Source: Thiohalocapsa sp. PB-PSB1 (lineage in GTDB: Bacteria; Pseudomonadota; Gammaproteobacteria; Chromatiales; Chromatiaceae). Taken from it: DNA of 64,000 nt. The position numbers and the translations under genes were made by a program. Positions 34,711 through 42,369 of the stretch are shown here, one piece after another (the first letter of the stretch is position 1; every line of letters begins with the position of its first letter). Under the pieces are notes generated by a model. The model saw nothing but the letters and a program-made list of their open reading frames with translations, had not been told where the DNA came from and ran no database searches. The DNA is taken from contig CP050890.1 of the NCBI GenBank assembly GCA_016745215.1, positions 6,820,001 to 6,884,000 on the forward strand, in the 5' to 3' direction.

Positions 34711-35475
34711 ATGGGTATCAACAACAGAACCGAGCGCCTGATCATCGGCGGCATTGCGCTGGCCGCCATTATCTGGGCGCTGACCACCGAGCACTTTGCG
34801 GGTCTTCAATTCAAGCTGGATTATCTGATCGATCTGTCCAGCCTGTTCACGGTTGCATCCTTTTCGGCGCGGGGGATGCTGCCGCTGCGACTGCTCGCCG
34901 TCGCATCGTCCGTCGCTGCCATCCCCTACTTCATGCTGCAGCCGACCCCGCTCTGGACCCCGGTGGGCTGGACCGCGCTGTTCATGCTGATCAACCTCTA
35001 CCACATCGTGCGCATCCTGTTGGAGCGGCGTGCGGTGCGACTCACGCCCGATGAGCAACGGCTCTACGACCTGACGTTTCGCCGGCTAGCGCCCCGGGAA
35101 TTTCTCAAACTGGCCAAGCTCGGCGAATGGAAGAGCGCTCAGGGCGGTGAGTTGCTGTTCGATCAAGGCCAGAAGATCGAGCGCCTGGTCATTCTGCTTT
35201 CCGGCGCCGTGGCCGCATCCCAAGACGGCGCGATTATCGGTCATCTGCAGCCCGGCGAGCTGATCGGAGAGGGCATCGCCCTGACCGGTCAGGTGTCCTT
35301 GTATCGGGCCGAGCTCACGACGGACTCCCGCTACATCGCCTGGCAGGTCGACGCCATCGACCGATTCCAAACCGAAAATCTGGATCTGCACATCAAGATC
35401 AACGACATCATCAACCACCAGCTGGTGGCACAGATCAATAAGCTGGCCTTGTCCGTGCATCGGCAGGCCGCCTGA
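34711..35475 (+). CDS. Membrane protein with C-terminal cyclic-nucleotide-binding domain (Popeye-like)
   Basis: The 254-residue protein has three N-terminal hydrophobic helices (LIIGGIALAAIIWALTT, LLAVASSVAAIPYFML, WTALFMLINLYHIVRIL) and a cytoplasmic cNMP-binding-like beta roll (GELLFDQGQKIERLVILLSG; HLQPGELIGEGIALTG). This layout resembles Popeye-domain proteins. The ATG at 34711 with GAGGAG upstream is preferred over a start at 34612. It lies 204 bases after the SDR gene on the same strand, so it may be independent. It has no DNA-binding domain, so any role is as a membrane sensor. Confidence 0.7.
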   Translation: MGINNRTERLIIGGIALAAIIWALTTEHFAGLQFKLDYLIDLSSLFTVASFSARGMLPLRLLAVASSVAAIPYFMLQPTPLWTPVGWTALFMLINLYHIVRILLERRAVRLTPDEQRLYDLTFRRLAPREFLKLAKLGEWKSAQGGELLFDQGQKIERLVILLSGAVAASQDGAIIGHLQPGELIGEGIALTGQVSLYRAELTTDSRYIAWQVDAIDRFQTENLDLHIKINDIINHQLVAQINKLALSVHRQAA

Positions 35476-35509
35476 TCCCGTAACCAAAGAGGCACTCGGG
35501 GCGTGAAAA

Positions 35510-35622
35510 CCTGATGTTTGCCCGATGTTTTCCCGATGTTTACTGGGTGCTGCCTTCAAAGAGTATGAATCGGACTTCATTCTGGTTGAATAGCTGAACA
35601 CTCTACGCAGGCAGCACCCAGT
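35510..35622 (-). repeat. Dispersed intergenic repeat R1, copy B (inverted)
   Basis: ACTGGGTGCTGCCT (35542-35555) is perfectly inverted at 35609-35622. Between them is the R1 core, and to the left are CCCGATGTTT units and CCTGATGTTT matching the tail of copies A and C. It lies between two convergent genes, where the hairpin could also serve as a terminator. Confidence 0.75.
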
Positions 35623-35660
35623 GCCGAGAAGGCATGGCTGACCGCGCATTCCAGCATGGA

Positions 35661-37028
35661 TCAACGCCCCGGCGTCTCGAACACCCAGGTCACCGGCCCG
35701 ACCTGGCGCAGCGGGCGTTGCGGGTCGCCCGGTCGCTTGCCGAATCGGATCAGCTGAATCAGGTCGGAGCTGACCAGCGGATTGCTGGTGAAGAAAGCGT
35801 GGCCGAAGGCATCGGTGCGCTTGCCCTCGTAGATGATCAGCTCGATTCTGTTCCATTTCTCGAAAAATCGCTGCATCTCGTCGGGGATCTCTGCGGCGCT
35901 GGCGCGGCCGACCCGCCGATCGCTGCGGAACAGGAGGCGCGAGAGCAACAGCGCCCGGTCCTTCGGCGACGCATAGGTGGTCAGCCGAAAGCCGGGGGCG
36001 CCGTTCCCGTCGCTGCCGCGGCGGACCGACCAGTTCGGTACCAGATCGGGGTCGGACAGGCCCACGCCGAGCCGCTGGGCCGCAATGTCGGCATCCAGGT
36101 CCGGCGACAACAGCACGACGTTGCGGATCGGCAAGGCCGAGAAGAACGACGTGCCGCGCAATTGGTACTCGTTGCCCAACGCGCTCAGCGCATCCATGGT
36201 GAGGGCGCCGCCGCGGCTGTGCGCCAGCACATGCACGCCTTTCACGCCGGGCATCTCGCCGATCATGCGCAGGGTCTTCTTCAGGTGATTCACCGCGAAG
36301 GAGGCAGACTCGGTGGTGGCCGTGTAGGAGATCAGCGGGTTGCCCGACGCCGACGCCGGCCAGGTGAAAAAGGTGCAGACGTCTTCACGACCGAGGAAAT
36401 GGCACAGCTCCGCGGCAGTGTAGGCGGCGCTCTCGAAGGTCTCGTTGAAGCCGTGCACATAGAGCAGAACCTCGCCGCTGGGCGAGGTCGCGAGGCGCGC
36501 GGCCAGCTCCCGGTAGAGGGCGTCCTTGGCCTGCCGATGGCCCGCGACCGCCGCCGGCGAGCGGCGGATGTGCGGCCCATCGATGACCACGTCGTAGGGC
36601 TCATCCGGAAACCGGCCGAGCTCGGTCGTCGTCCCGAGATGAAGCCGAATTCTCTTCGTCGCCTCGGGGGAATGGCTTTTCCATGCCAGGGTCTGCCATT
36701 CCAGGTTCTCGCCCATGCGCACGCTCGTGTTGCCGAAGGCGATGGCCCGGCTGCGCTCCTGGCCGTAGGGCAGCTCGGCTTGCGGGGCGGTGGCGGGCGC
36801 TCGGTCGGTGATGTAGAGCAGGCTCAGCTCGGCGCGCTTGCGCTCGGGCGAGATCGCTTCGGAGAAGATGCGCGGGCTCATGTCCTGGTAGAGTAGCGGC
36901 GTCGGCATCAGGCTGCGCTCGGTGCTGCACGCGCCGAGCAACAGCATCACCAGCGCCGGGACGACCCCTGGATGGCGTCGGATCACGGATGGGAGGCGGG
37001 CTGTGCGCAGGGTCATAGGGAGGATCAT
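35661..37028 (-). CDS. Alpha/beta-hydrolase lipoprotein (DUF900 type)
   Basis: The 455-residue protein has a lipoprotein signal (VVPALVMLLLGACSTERS). The hydrolase core follows: EVLLYVHGFNETFESAAYTA (oxyanion region), nucleophile elbow VHVLAHSRGGAL (GxSxG variant AHSRG), LSPDLDADI with a candidate Asp, and a later His-containing region (DAFGHAFF). DUF900 enzymes are esterase-like, with no firm substrate. It is anchored in an outer or inner membrane by the Cys. It converges on the cNMP-binding protein gene with repeat R1 between them. Confidence 0.75.
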   Translation of the reverse strand: MILPMTLRTARLPSVIRRHPGVVPALVMLLLGACSTERSLMPTPLLYQDMSPRIFSEAISPERKRAELSLLYITDRAPATAPQAELPYGQERSRAIAFGNTSVRMGENLEWQTLAWKSHSPEATKRIRLHLGTTTELGRFPDEPYDVVIDGPHIRRSPAAVAGHRQAKDALYRELAARLATSPSGEVLLYVHGFNETFESAAYTAAELCHFLGREDVCTFFTWPASASGNPLISYTATTESASFAVNHLKKTLRMIGEMPGVKGVHVLAHSRGGALTMDALSALGNEYQLRGTSFFSALPIRNVVLLSPDLDADIAAQRLGVGLSDPDLVPNWSVRRGSDGNGAPGFRLTTYASPKDRALLLSRLLFRSDRRVGRASAAEIPDEMQRFFEKWNRIELIIYEGKRTDAFGHAFFTSNPLVSSDLIQLIRFGKRPGDPQRPLRQVGPVTWVFETPGR

Positions 37029-37059
37029 CGATGGCAGGCGGATTGGTCGTCAGAAACGA

Positions 37060-37205
37060 ATGCTGCCTGCGTAGAATGTCCAGCTATTCAACCAGAATGC
37101 AGTGTTCTTCGAAGGCAGCGCCCGGTAAACATCAGGTTTAACATCAGGTTTCTCACGCCATTATGTCATGTCTTTTCGATCCCGATCCTGAATAAGTAGC
37201 GTTGG
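37060..37205 (+). repeat. Dispersed intergenic repeat R1, copy C
   Basis: It starts ATGCTGCCTGCGTAGAATG, then GCTATTCAACCAGAATGC and TTCTTCGAAGGCAGC, followed by ACATCAGGTTT (twice) and TGTCATGTCTTTTCGATC, and ends GTTGGGCGGGTTGC. The order matches copy A (508-680). 37251-37310 then carries a second shared unit (GGCCTACAGCCTTTCTCCCG) found inverted at 15238-15300. Confidence 0.75.
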
Positions 37206-37384
37206 GCGGGTTGCATCCTGGGGTCTCTTCAGTTCATTTGTCCAGAACACGGTGGCCTACAGCCTTTCTCCCGGGAAAGGCGTGGCGCTCGCGCCCGCTC
37301 CGCGGGCATCATGTGCCGGGTCGCCCTAAGTGATGGTGCAGAAACAAGCTAAACAGGTTTTTGGCTTGGGTGTCGCCTGCCGAC

Positions 37385-37720
37385 TCATTCGGTACCGCTA
37401 TCGGCGTCGATATCGGTATCGGTATCAACGTCGGCATCGGTATCGGCGTCGGTATCGAACTGACCAACCCGATATCCGCCAAGCTTCTCGCTGACCGCCT
37501 AGCCACGCTGTCCGAGCTTCGTTAGCATGGCCACAAGACGATCGAGCAGTGCCTTTTGCTTGCTGTTGTCGTCTGCAGACAACGCATCGTACACCAGCAA
37601 GCACGTCCTGAATCGCAGCGCACTCCAGCGCCGAGCCTCGTGCGATTTCAAACGACCGGCGTCGATCCCCGCTCGTCGCTTTGCCGTTACCCTCGGCAAT
37701 GTTCAGCACGATGGCCTGCG
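37385..37720 (-). pseudogene. Four-helix-bundle protein with minisatellite-coded Asp/Thr tail, broken
   Basis: The minus-strand frame AIVLNIAEGNGKATSGDRRR, FEIARGSALECAAIQDVLAG matches the four-helix-bundle (S23-like) protein family. After a frameshift it continues DALSADDNSKQKALLDRLVA and MLTKLGQRG, then an in-frame TAG, then AVSEKLGGYRVG and the repeated tail DTDADTDADVDTDTDIDADS coded by tandem GATACCGAC-like units (37388-37460). The N-terminal third is missing. The family has no settled function. Confidence 0.65.
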
Positions 37721-37811
37721 ATGCGCGCCTGCGATGCGCGCCTACGATGTGCGCAGGCGTTGATCCTTCGCGTTACGCTGTCCTTATCACATGCTCGCAG
37801 TCGCGGTAGGC

Positions 37812-38069
37812 TAGGCTGTCGAAATGTCCTGAGTTTTGATGCCAAACCGATTCCGGGTCTTGGATTGCATCATCGAACGCACTGGGGAAGCCTAATCGGT
37901 GTCGGGGTCGCTATCGGAATCGGAATCGGAATCGAATCCGCGCATCGATCAAAACAGCCAGCTCGATACCAATCCCTAATTCCGACCTCGACACCGACAC
38001 CGACACCGACTAAGCATCCATAAACCGGGAAGCGCTTGTTTTAGTGAGACTGCAGATTTCGACAGCCTA
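37812..38069 (+). mobile_element. MITE-like element M2, copy 1 (258 bp)
   Basis: The ends TAGGCTGTCGAAAT and ATTTCGACAGCCTA are perfect inverted repeats. The interior is non-coding, with diverged TCGGTGTCGG/CCGACACCGAC blocks that also pair. A second copy at 49608-49860 is about 95 percent similar by eye and has a 9-bp target duplication. Here no target duplication is visible. Confidence 0.75.
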
Positions 38070-38071
38070 GC

Positions 38072-38500
38072 CCAACCCTTGCCAAGATTCGCGAAGCGGC
38101 AGCAGCCGAAGCCCTCGACCTGCCGCCGGCAATCGACGACGTGCGCTTGCATGACCTGCGACGGACCGTCGAAAGCTGGCTCGCTGGAGCCGGGAATAGC
38201 CTGCACCGGATTGGGCGCGTGCTGAACCACTCGAACGCATCAACGACCCAAGTCTATACGCCCGGTTCGGAGAAGACAGCGTTCGTAGCGCACTCGAACA
38301 GCAGGGTGAACGCATCATGGGTGCGGCTGGACTGACACCAACGGCTGAGGCCGTACCCCTGGCTTCCAGAATCGAGCGTTGTGGCACTTGCGGGTTTTCG
38401 GTTGAGGATCGCACCAATGCGCCGAGCGGTGCCTGCATCAACCATAGAAGCGCCCATTACGATGGGGCTAGAGCGGCCCTCAGTTCATCAAGCTAGGCTC
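38072..38500 (+). pseudogene. Phage-type integrase, C-terminal remnant
   Basis: The frame AKIREAAAAEALDLPPAIDD, VRLHDLRRTVESWLAGAGNS and LHRIGRVLNHSNASTTQVY is the second half of a tyrosine recombinase catalytic domain, with HDLRRT, the NHS box and Tyr all present. A one-base frameshift at the Tyr shifts to ARFGEDSVRSALEQQGERIM and GAAGLTPTAEAVPLAS. The N-terminal two thirds are missing. It abuts MITE M2. Confidence 0.7.
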
Positions 38501-38740
38501 GAACGTCCGCTATCGCCCGGCGGACTTGGACACCTGGCTTGCCGAGCGCCCGCGCGCGAATACCGCGGCTCGAGATGCGCGCCATGAACGCGGCCCAACC
38601 CTTACCCGATGAACGCGCGCAACGCCTGGCGGAAGCCGAACGCTTCCTGTCCATCCTCGACGCCGAAGCCGACACTCCGGTATCAATTGGCCTTGGTGCT
38701 GGCCGGACAGCAGTCCAATATCCCTGCCGCCCCTAATATC
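38478..38740 (+). pseudogene. Excisionase-like and adjoining element-gene fragments
   Basis: QFIKLGSNVRYRPADLDTWL followed by AERPR is the C-terminal half of an AlpA/HTH_17-type excisionase. It is followed by MNAAQPLPDERAQRLAEAER and FLSILDAEA, the opening of another gene of the kind found in integrated elements, which is then lost. With the integrase remnant this marks a decayed integrative element. Confidence 0.5.
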
Positions 38741-38881
38741 CGCCCGCCATCGCGATTAGCCGCATGCTCGCCACCCGCCCTTCAACGCACCGAAAAGGCG
38801 GCTCAACATCTCACACGGTTTAGAACCTGTCTGTCAAAAAATGTCCATCAACGTCAAGTGCTTTTTCTTCGAGAACAAGCC

Positions 38882-39342
38882 ATGGGATACCCGAGTGACC
38901 TGACGGACGCCGAATGGGCATTGATCGAACAGCATTTTCAACCCCGTGATCGACGTGACAGTGCCAGCTCGTGGTCGATCTCCTCGGCAACCTGTTGCAC
39001 GTGTCGGTCCACGCAGCCAATTGCAGCGATACCGTGGCGGGTGGTCCCGTGATGGCGCGTGCGGCGGAGAAACACCCGAGCATCGAGGCGTTTTCCGGCG
39101 ATGCGGGTTAGCGCGGGACAGCCGTGAAATTCGTCGACGAGACACTCGGACTCGTCTTGCACATTTCCACCAAAATCAAAGACGGATGGGCTGTCCTTTC
39201 GAAACCTTGGGTGGTTGAGCGCAGTTTCGCTTGGCTCGGTCGATTTCGCAGGCTGAGCAAGGATTTCGAGATCCTGACTGGTACTGCCGAGAATATGATC
39301 CGTATCGCCACGCTCGAGAAAACGCTTGCAAATTGCGGCTGA
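38882..39342 (+). pseudogene. IS5-family transposase, internally deleted
   Basis: MGYPSDLTDAEWALIEQHFQ is the common N-terminus of IS5-group transposases. After frameshifts, LLHVSVHAANCSDTVAGGPV and then KIKDGWAVLSKPWVVERSFA and WLGRFRRLSKDFE give the second D region and the final E block. Large parts are missing. ACCTGTCTGTCAAAAAATG upstream (38826) and an inverted CTTTTGCCAGACAGACTCT downstream (39343-39362) are the element ends. Confidence 0.75.
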
Positions 39343-39360
39343 ACTTTTGCCAGACAGACT

Positions 39361-39680
39361 CTAACGCCAGCAACCCGTAGCGAGACCAGGGAGCCCGGGA
39401 CCGGGGCGCTGCCTGCCCATGGACAGGATGCCGGGAGCTCTACCAACTCGACATCCGAAACATCAAGTAGCTGAACAGAGAAAACCCGGCGCCCAACCCA
39501 AACACGGATCCCGTCCGGTTTCCCGGACAGGTCCACCAGCACCTCGCCGAAGTGGTGCGTCGAGCGGAATCGACTGATGTCCCCGTGACGCTCCGGCCGA
39601 CGATCAAATCCGTTGTCAACGGTCGCCTTGTCGACCAGCGCATCGAGCGGAAAGAAACCTTGTGTATCTGGTTCGGTCAC
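39361..39680 (-). CDS. Hypothetical protein, 3'-truncated by IS5 remnant
   Basis: A GTG at 39680 lies a few bases after the S8 peptidase stop. It opens about 105 codons with normal composition (MTEPDTQGFFPLDALVDKAT; FGEVLVDLSGKPDGIRVWVG; FSVQLLDVSDVELVELPASC) before the frame runs into the IS5 end. I do not recognise the family. Close spacing says it was cotranscribed with the peptidase gene. Its real C-terminus is gone. Confidence 0.45.
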
Positions 39681-39683
39681 TTG

Positions 39684-41000
39684 CTACGTCTCGACGGCTT
39701 GCTGCACCGAAACCTGGGTCAGAACCTCGTTGTAGAGGTCGACATCGACTTCAGGTGCTCGAATCGAAACAACCAATGCATAGCGCGCCTTTTTGTCGTA
39801 GCGCTGCAACACCTTCCTCGTCCTCCACCAACCCATCGCCGGGTAGACCGCGATCTGACCTCGCTCGGCAAGCGCTGCCGCTTTGCCCATCCAAATATCC
39901 TTGTGGATCGAGCCGCGATGCCGCTCCCGGCCCAACAGCCAATCCGGTTCGCTTGGACCGTTGACAGCCCCGTGTTCAGCATCCCTCGCCTCTCGGTTGA
40001 TACGCCTACGGAAGTCCTCCAGGGACTCGAGTGGACGCTTGACGTCGAACCGTAGCTGGTGGCTGGCGTAACTGTACTTCCCGGCAACATTTCGACTCGA
40101 CGGATTCGGCTCGATGAAATACGACAGCGTGACGGTCAGCTCAACATCGATGTCCCCGATCTGCTGCAAGGCGCTCTTCGGCCAGGGAAGATCATGCAGG
40201 TGCATCTCTCGGCTCCCGATGCGTCCTCCCGCTCGCTTCTTAAAAGGCTGCAGCTCGTCCTCTACGATCAAAGCCAAGGTGTTGCTCGCGCTCCACATCG
40301 AACGCTCAAGATCGGGCAGACCGAAACCGACACAGCGCAGGCGATCAAGCGCTCGCTGCCTGGCCTTCGACTTCTGCGCGAACTGTTGGCACATCGCGTC
40401 GGTCCAGTCCGCCGAATGGACCATCAAGGCGCGAATCGTCTCTGGCCAAAGGTCCGGATACTCAGCACGGAGCTCGGCAGCGAACCGACTCGCGAGCGCC
40501 GTGGCTGCGCTGGTCGCCTCGAAAGTTGTGAAGAGCCGGTCCAGTGGAGTGTTGTGGGTCGTCAGCAGCTTCAGGCTTGGAATCCCCGCACAACCCACGC
40601 TGTCCAGACCGACATTGCCGCCCTCGAAGACCAGATCCGGCTTCAGCGGCATCGTTCTGTCCCAGATCGTCGATGTTGTGCTGTAAGGTGAGAGACCTCC
40701 TTCTGGGGCAAGCGGCTGGTACTCGGAGCAATCCTGCTCCGTGATGCTGATCTTGGCCGTGTAGGCCCCTACGGTTAGGGCATTCCAAGCCTGTCCTGGA
40801 TCGTGAATGTACTGCAATTGATTGTGATCCGGATACTCCTTCAGCGCAACCAGGTCGTCCCCAGTGTTGCCTCCGGCGAGCAGGAACAGACGCGGAAATG
40901 CTCCGTCCCTTACGGGCGCTATGGCAGCAAGTACTCGTCGGACAGCATCAACAATCCATATGGAGCGGGAAGCCCATACTCCAACGATCCCATTTATGTG
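39684..41000 (-). pseudogene. S8 (subtilisin-type) serine peptidase, 5'-truncated
   Basis: The frame is open from about 41000: IWIVDAVRRVLAAIAPV, FLLAGGNTGDDLVALKEYPD (oxyanion-hole Asn region), then PGQAWNALTVGAYTAKISIT, KPDLVFEGGNVGLDSVG and the catalytic Ser block FEATSAATALASRFAAELRA. A C-terminal domain of about 200 residues follows. The segment that should carry the catalytic Asp and His is missing, so it is inactive. Similar S8 proteins occur beside AAA ATPases in defence islands and are annotated as anti-phage-associated; here no ATPase is seen. The truncation point adjoins the cassette array. Confidence 0.7.
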
Positions 41001-41023
41001 GTCCCATCCAGGTGAACGGAAAA

Positions 41024-41266
41024 ATGAGCAACGTTTTTCTCCACGTCACATCGCGTCCCACAGACTCTCGCTGGGACAATTCGCCTCGAGAATTCATGCG
41101 CCTCCCTGTCGTCGGCGAGTACGTCGCTACTGAATCCTCCGGCCCCGTATACAGAGTTGTATTGGTCGTCCACTGTCCTTTTGAAGCCACCTACGACGCA
41201 GAAGTGTACGCGGTCAAAGACGACATGACTGCTGCGTTGAAGGCTGCGACCACTTCCGCCGCGTAA
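41024..41266 (+). CDS. Hypothetical protein, integron cassette gene 1
   Basis: This 80-residue protein starts MSNVFLHVTSRPTDSRWDNS and continues with PVVGEYVATESSGPVYRVVL and FEATYDAEVYAVKDDMTAAL. The ATG at 41024 is preceded by AGGTGAACGGAAAA. I do not recognise the family. It is followed after 20 bases by an attC site in the same orientation, so it is likely a cassette gene. The left cassette boundary (a GTTRRRY site) is not found, because the sequence switches directly to the truncated peptidase. Confidence 0.6.
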   Translation: MSNVFLHVTSRPTDSRWDNSPREFMRLPVVGEYVATESSGPVYRVVLVVHCPFEATYDAEVYAVKDDMTAALKAATTSAA

Positions 41267-41286
41267 GCAACTGAAAGGCAACTATT

Positions 41287-41378
41287 GCCCAACCAGTGCA
41301 CCAGCCCGAGCGCATGCTGCCGAGCCCCCGCTGACGCGGGCGGCTCGGCAGCATGCGCCGGGGTGCTTGACGTTGGGC
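41287..41378 (+). other. Integron attC site 1
   Basis: GCCCAAC (41287-41293) and GTTGGGC (41372-41378) are complementary outer R boxes. A 14-bp perfect inner stem GCATGCTGCCGAGC/GCTCGGCAGCATGC surrounds a small loop, and TGCACC pairs with GGTGC between them. The 92-bp length and bulged hairpin fit an attC recombination site. Confidence 0.85.
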
Positions 41379-41412
41379 CCCAAATCGTACCGCGACCTAA
41401 GGAGCAAGCATT

Positions 41413-42117
41413 ATGACGTATACCTCGTGTTTTTCTGTCTTTGGTTTGGTCTTGATGCTGACAGCCGCCCCGACTTATTCAGCAATTATACGTTGGGACT
41501 TCACAAGCACAATCTATTTGGTTAATACGCCGCTAGACAGCGAGTCTGGAATCCCTTCCGTAGGGGAAACAATTTCCGGATACCTGATTTTCGACTCATC
41601 CTCGTTAGATCAAAGGCCCGCTGCATCCGAGGGCGAGTACGACATCATCTCGATTTATGCCTCCACAGCGTCGCATGAGTGGACTTCGCATGGACTCAGC
41701 GCAATAAACGCATACAACGATTACCCAGGTTATATTGGCCATGATGTCTACGACTTATGGTCACGCGCCAACGGACCGGATTTCGGAAACTGGTCCTTGC
41801 AGCGTATCTCAATTAATTATAGGGATCTGGATTCAACAATGCTCGCGGACGATCGCCTTTTGCTCGAACCGCCAGACTTAAACGATCCTCAGATCGCGAA
41901 CTTCGAAATCATGTACGGTGACAATCCGGATATGATTGGCCATATTCGGCACATTGCAGCACGCCTCGATAATGTAACAGCATCAACGGTTCCGTTACCA
42001 AATACTTTGTTAATCATCGGCCTCGGCCTTGCAGCCATTATGTCGAAGCGATTAGTTGATCGAAGCCGCAAAGGAACCACGAAAAAAAGGTTTGGACTCA
42101 GTAACTCTATTGCGTAG
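41413..42117 (+). CDS. Exported protein with PEP-CTERM-like C-terminus, integron cassette gene 2
   Basis: The 234-residue precursor has a signal peptide (FSVFGLVLMLTAAPTYSA) and a C-terminal sorting-like tripartite end: VPLPN, the hydrophobic helix TLLIIGLGLAAIMS and a basic stretch KRLVDRSRKGTTKKR, followed by 12 extra residues. This resembles exosortase substrates. The body is rich in Ser/Tyr/Asp and unrecognised. AAGGAG precedes the ATG at 41413. It lies exactly between two attC sites, so it is a complete gene cassette. Codon use is less GC-biased than in the surroundings. Confidence 0.75.
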   Translation: MTYTSCFSVFGLVLMLTAAPTYSAIIRWDFTSTIYLVNTPLDSESGIPSVGETISGYLIFDSSSLDQRPAASEGEYDIISIYASTASHEWTSHGLSAINAYNDYPGYIGHDVYDLWSRANGPDFGNWSLQRISINYRDLDSTMLADDRLLLEPPDLNDPQIANFEIMYGDNPDMIGHIRHIAARLDNVTASTVPLPNTLLIIGLGLAAIMSKRLVDRSRKGTTKKRFGLSNSIA

Positions 42118-42130
42118 TGGATGACAAGAC

Positions 42131-42224
42131 GCCCAACCAGTGCGCCAGCCCGACCGCCAACTGGTCAGCCGCGGCTGACGCCGACGGCTGGCCAGTTGGC
42201 GGCGGGCTGCGCACGACGTTAGCG
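42131..42224 (+). other. Integron attC site 2
   Basis: GCCCAAC at 42131 and GTTAGCG at 42218 are the outer boxes. CGCCAACTGG pairs with CCAGTTGGCG as the inner stem. The first 20 bases (GCCCAACCAGTGCGCCAGCC) are nearly the same as in attC 1, as expected for sites from one integron lineage. Confidence 0.8.
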
Positions 42225-42249
42225 TCAAGACCAAGAACAGGAGATTCCG

Positions 42250-42357
42250 TTGTATCGGGGGTTCGTAGACTATGAGAATGTCGGGAGTTTAGAAGGAATC
42301 GATGTCAAGTCTTACGAACGGTTGTTGATATTCTGCGGCCCTAAAAATAGCAAGCTT
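42250..42357 (+). pseudogene. NYN/PIN-like cassette gene 3, truncated by IS66-like element
   Basis: TTG at 42250 with CAGGAG upstream opens LYRGFVDYENVGSLEGID followed by SYERLLIFCGPKNSKLK. FVDYENV with the leading Asp is typical of NYN or PIN-like nucleases. The frame is cut after about 35 codons by the inverted end of the IS66-like element at 42361. Its start lies 25 bases after attC 2, the normal position for a cassette gene. Confidence 0.6.
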
Positions 42358-42369
42358 AAGTGTAACTTC

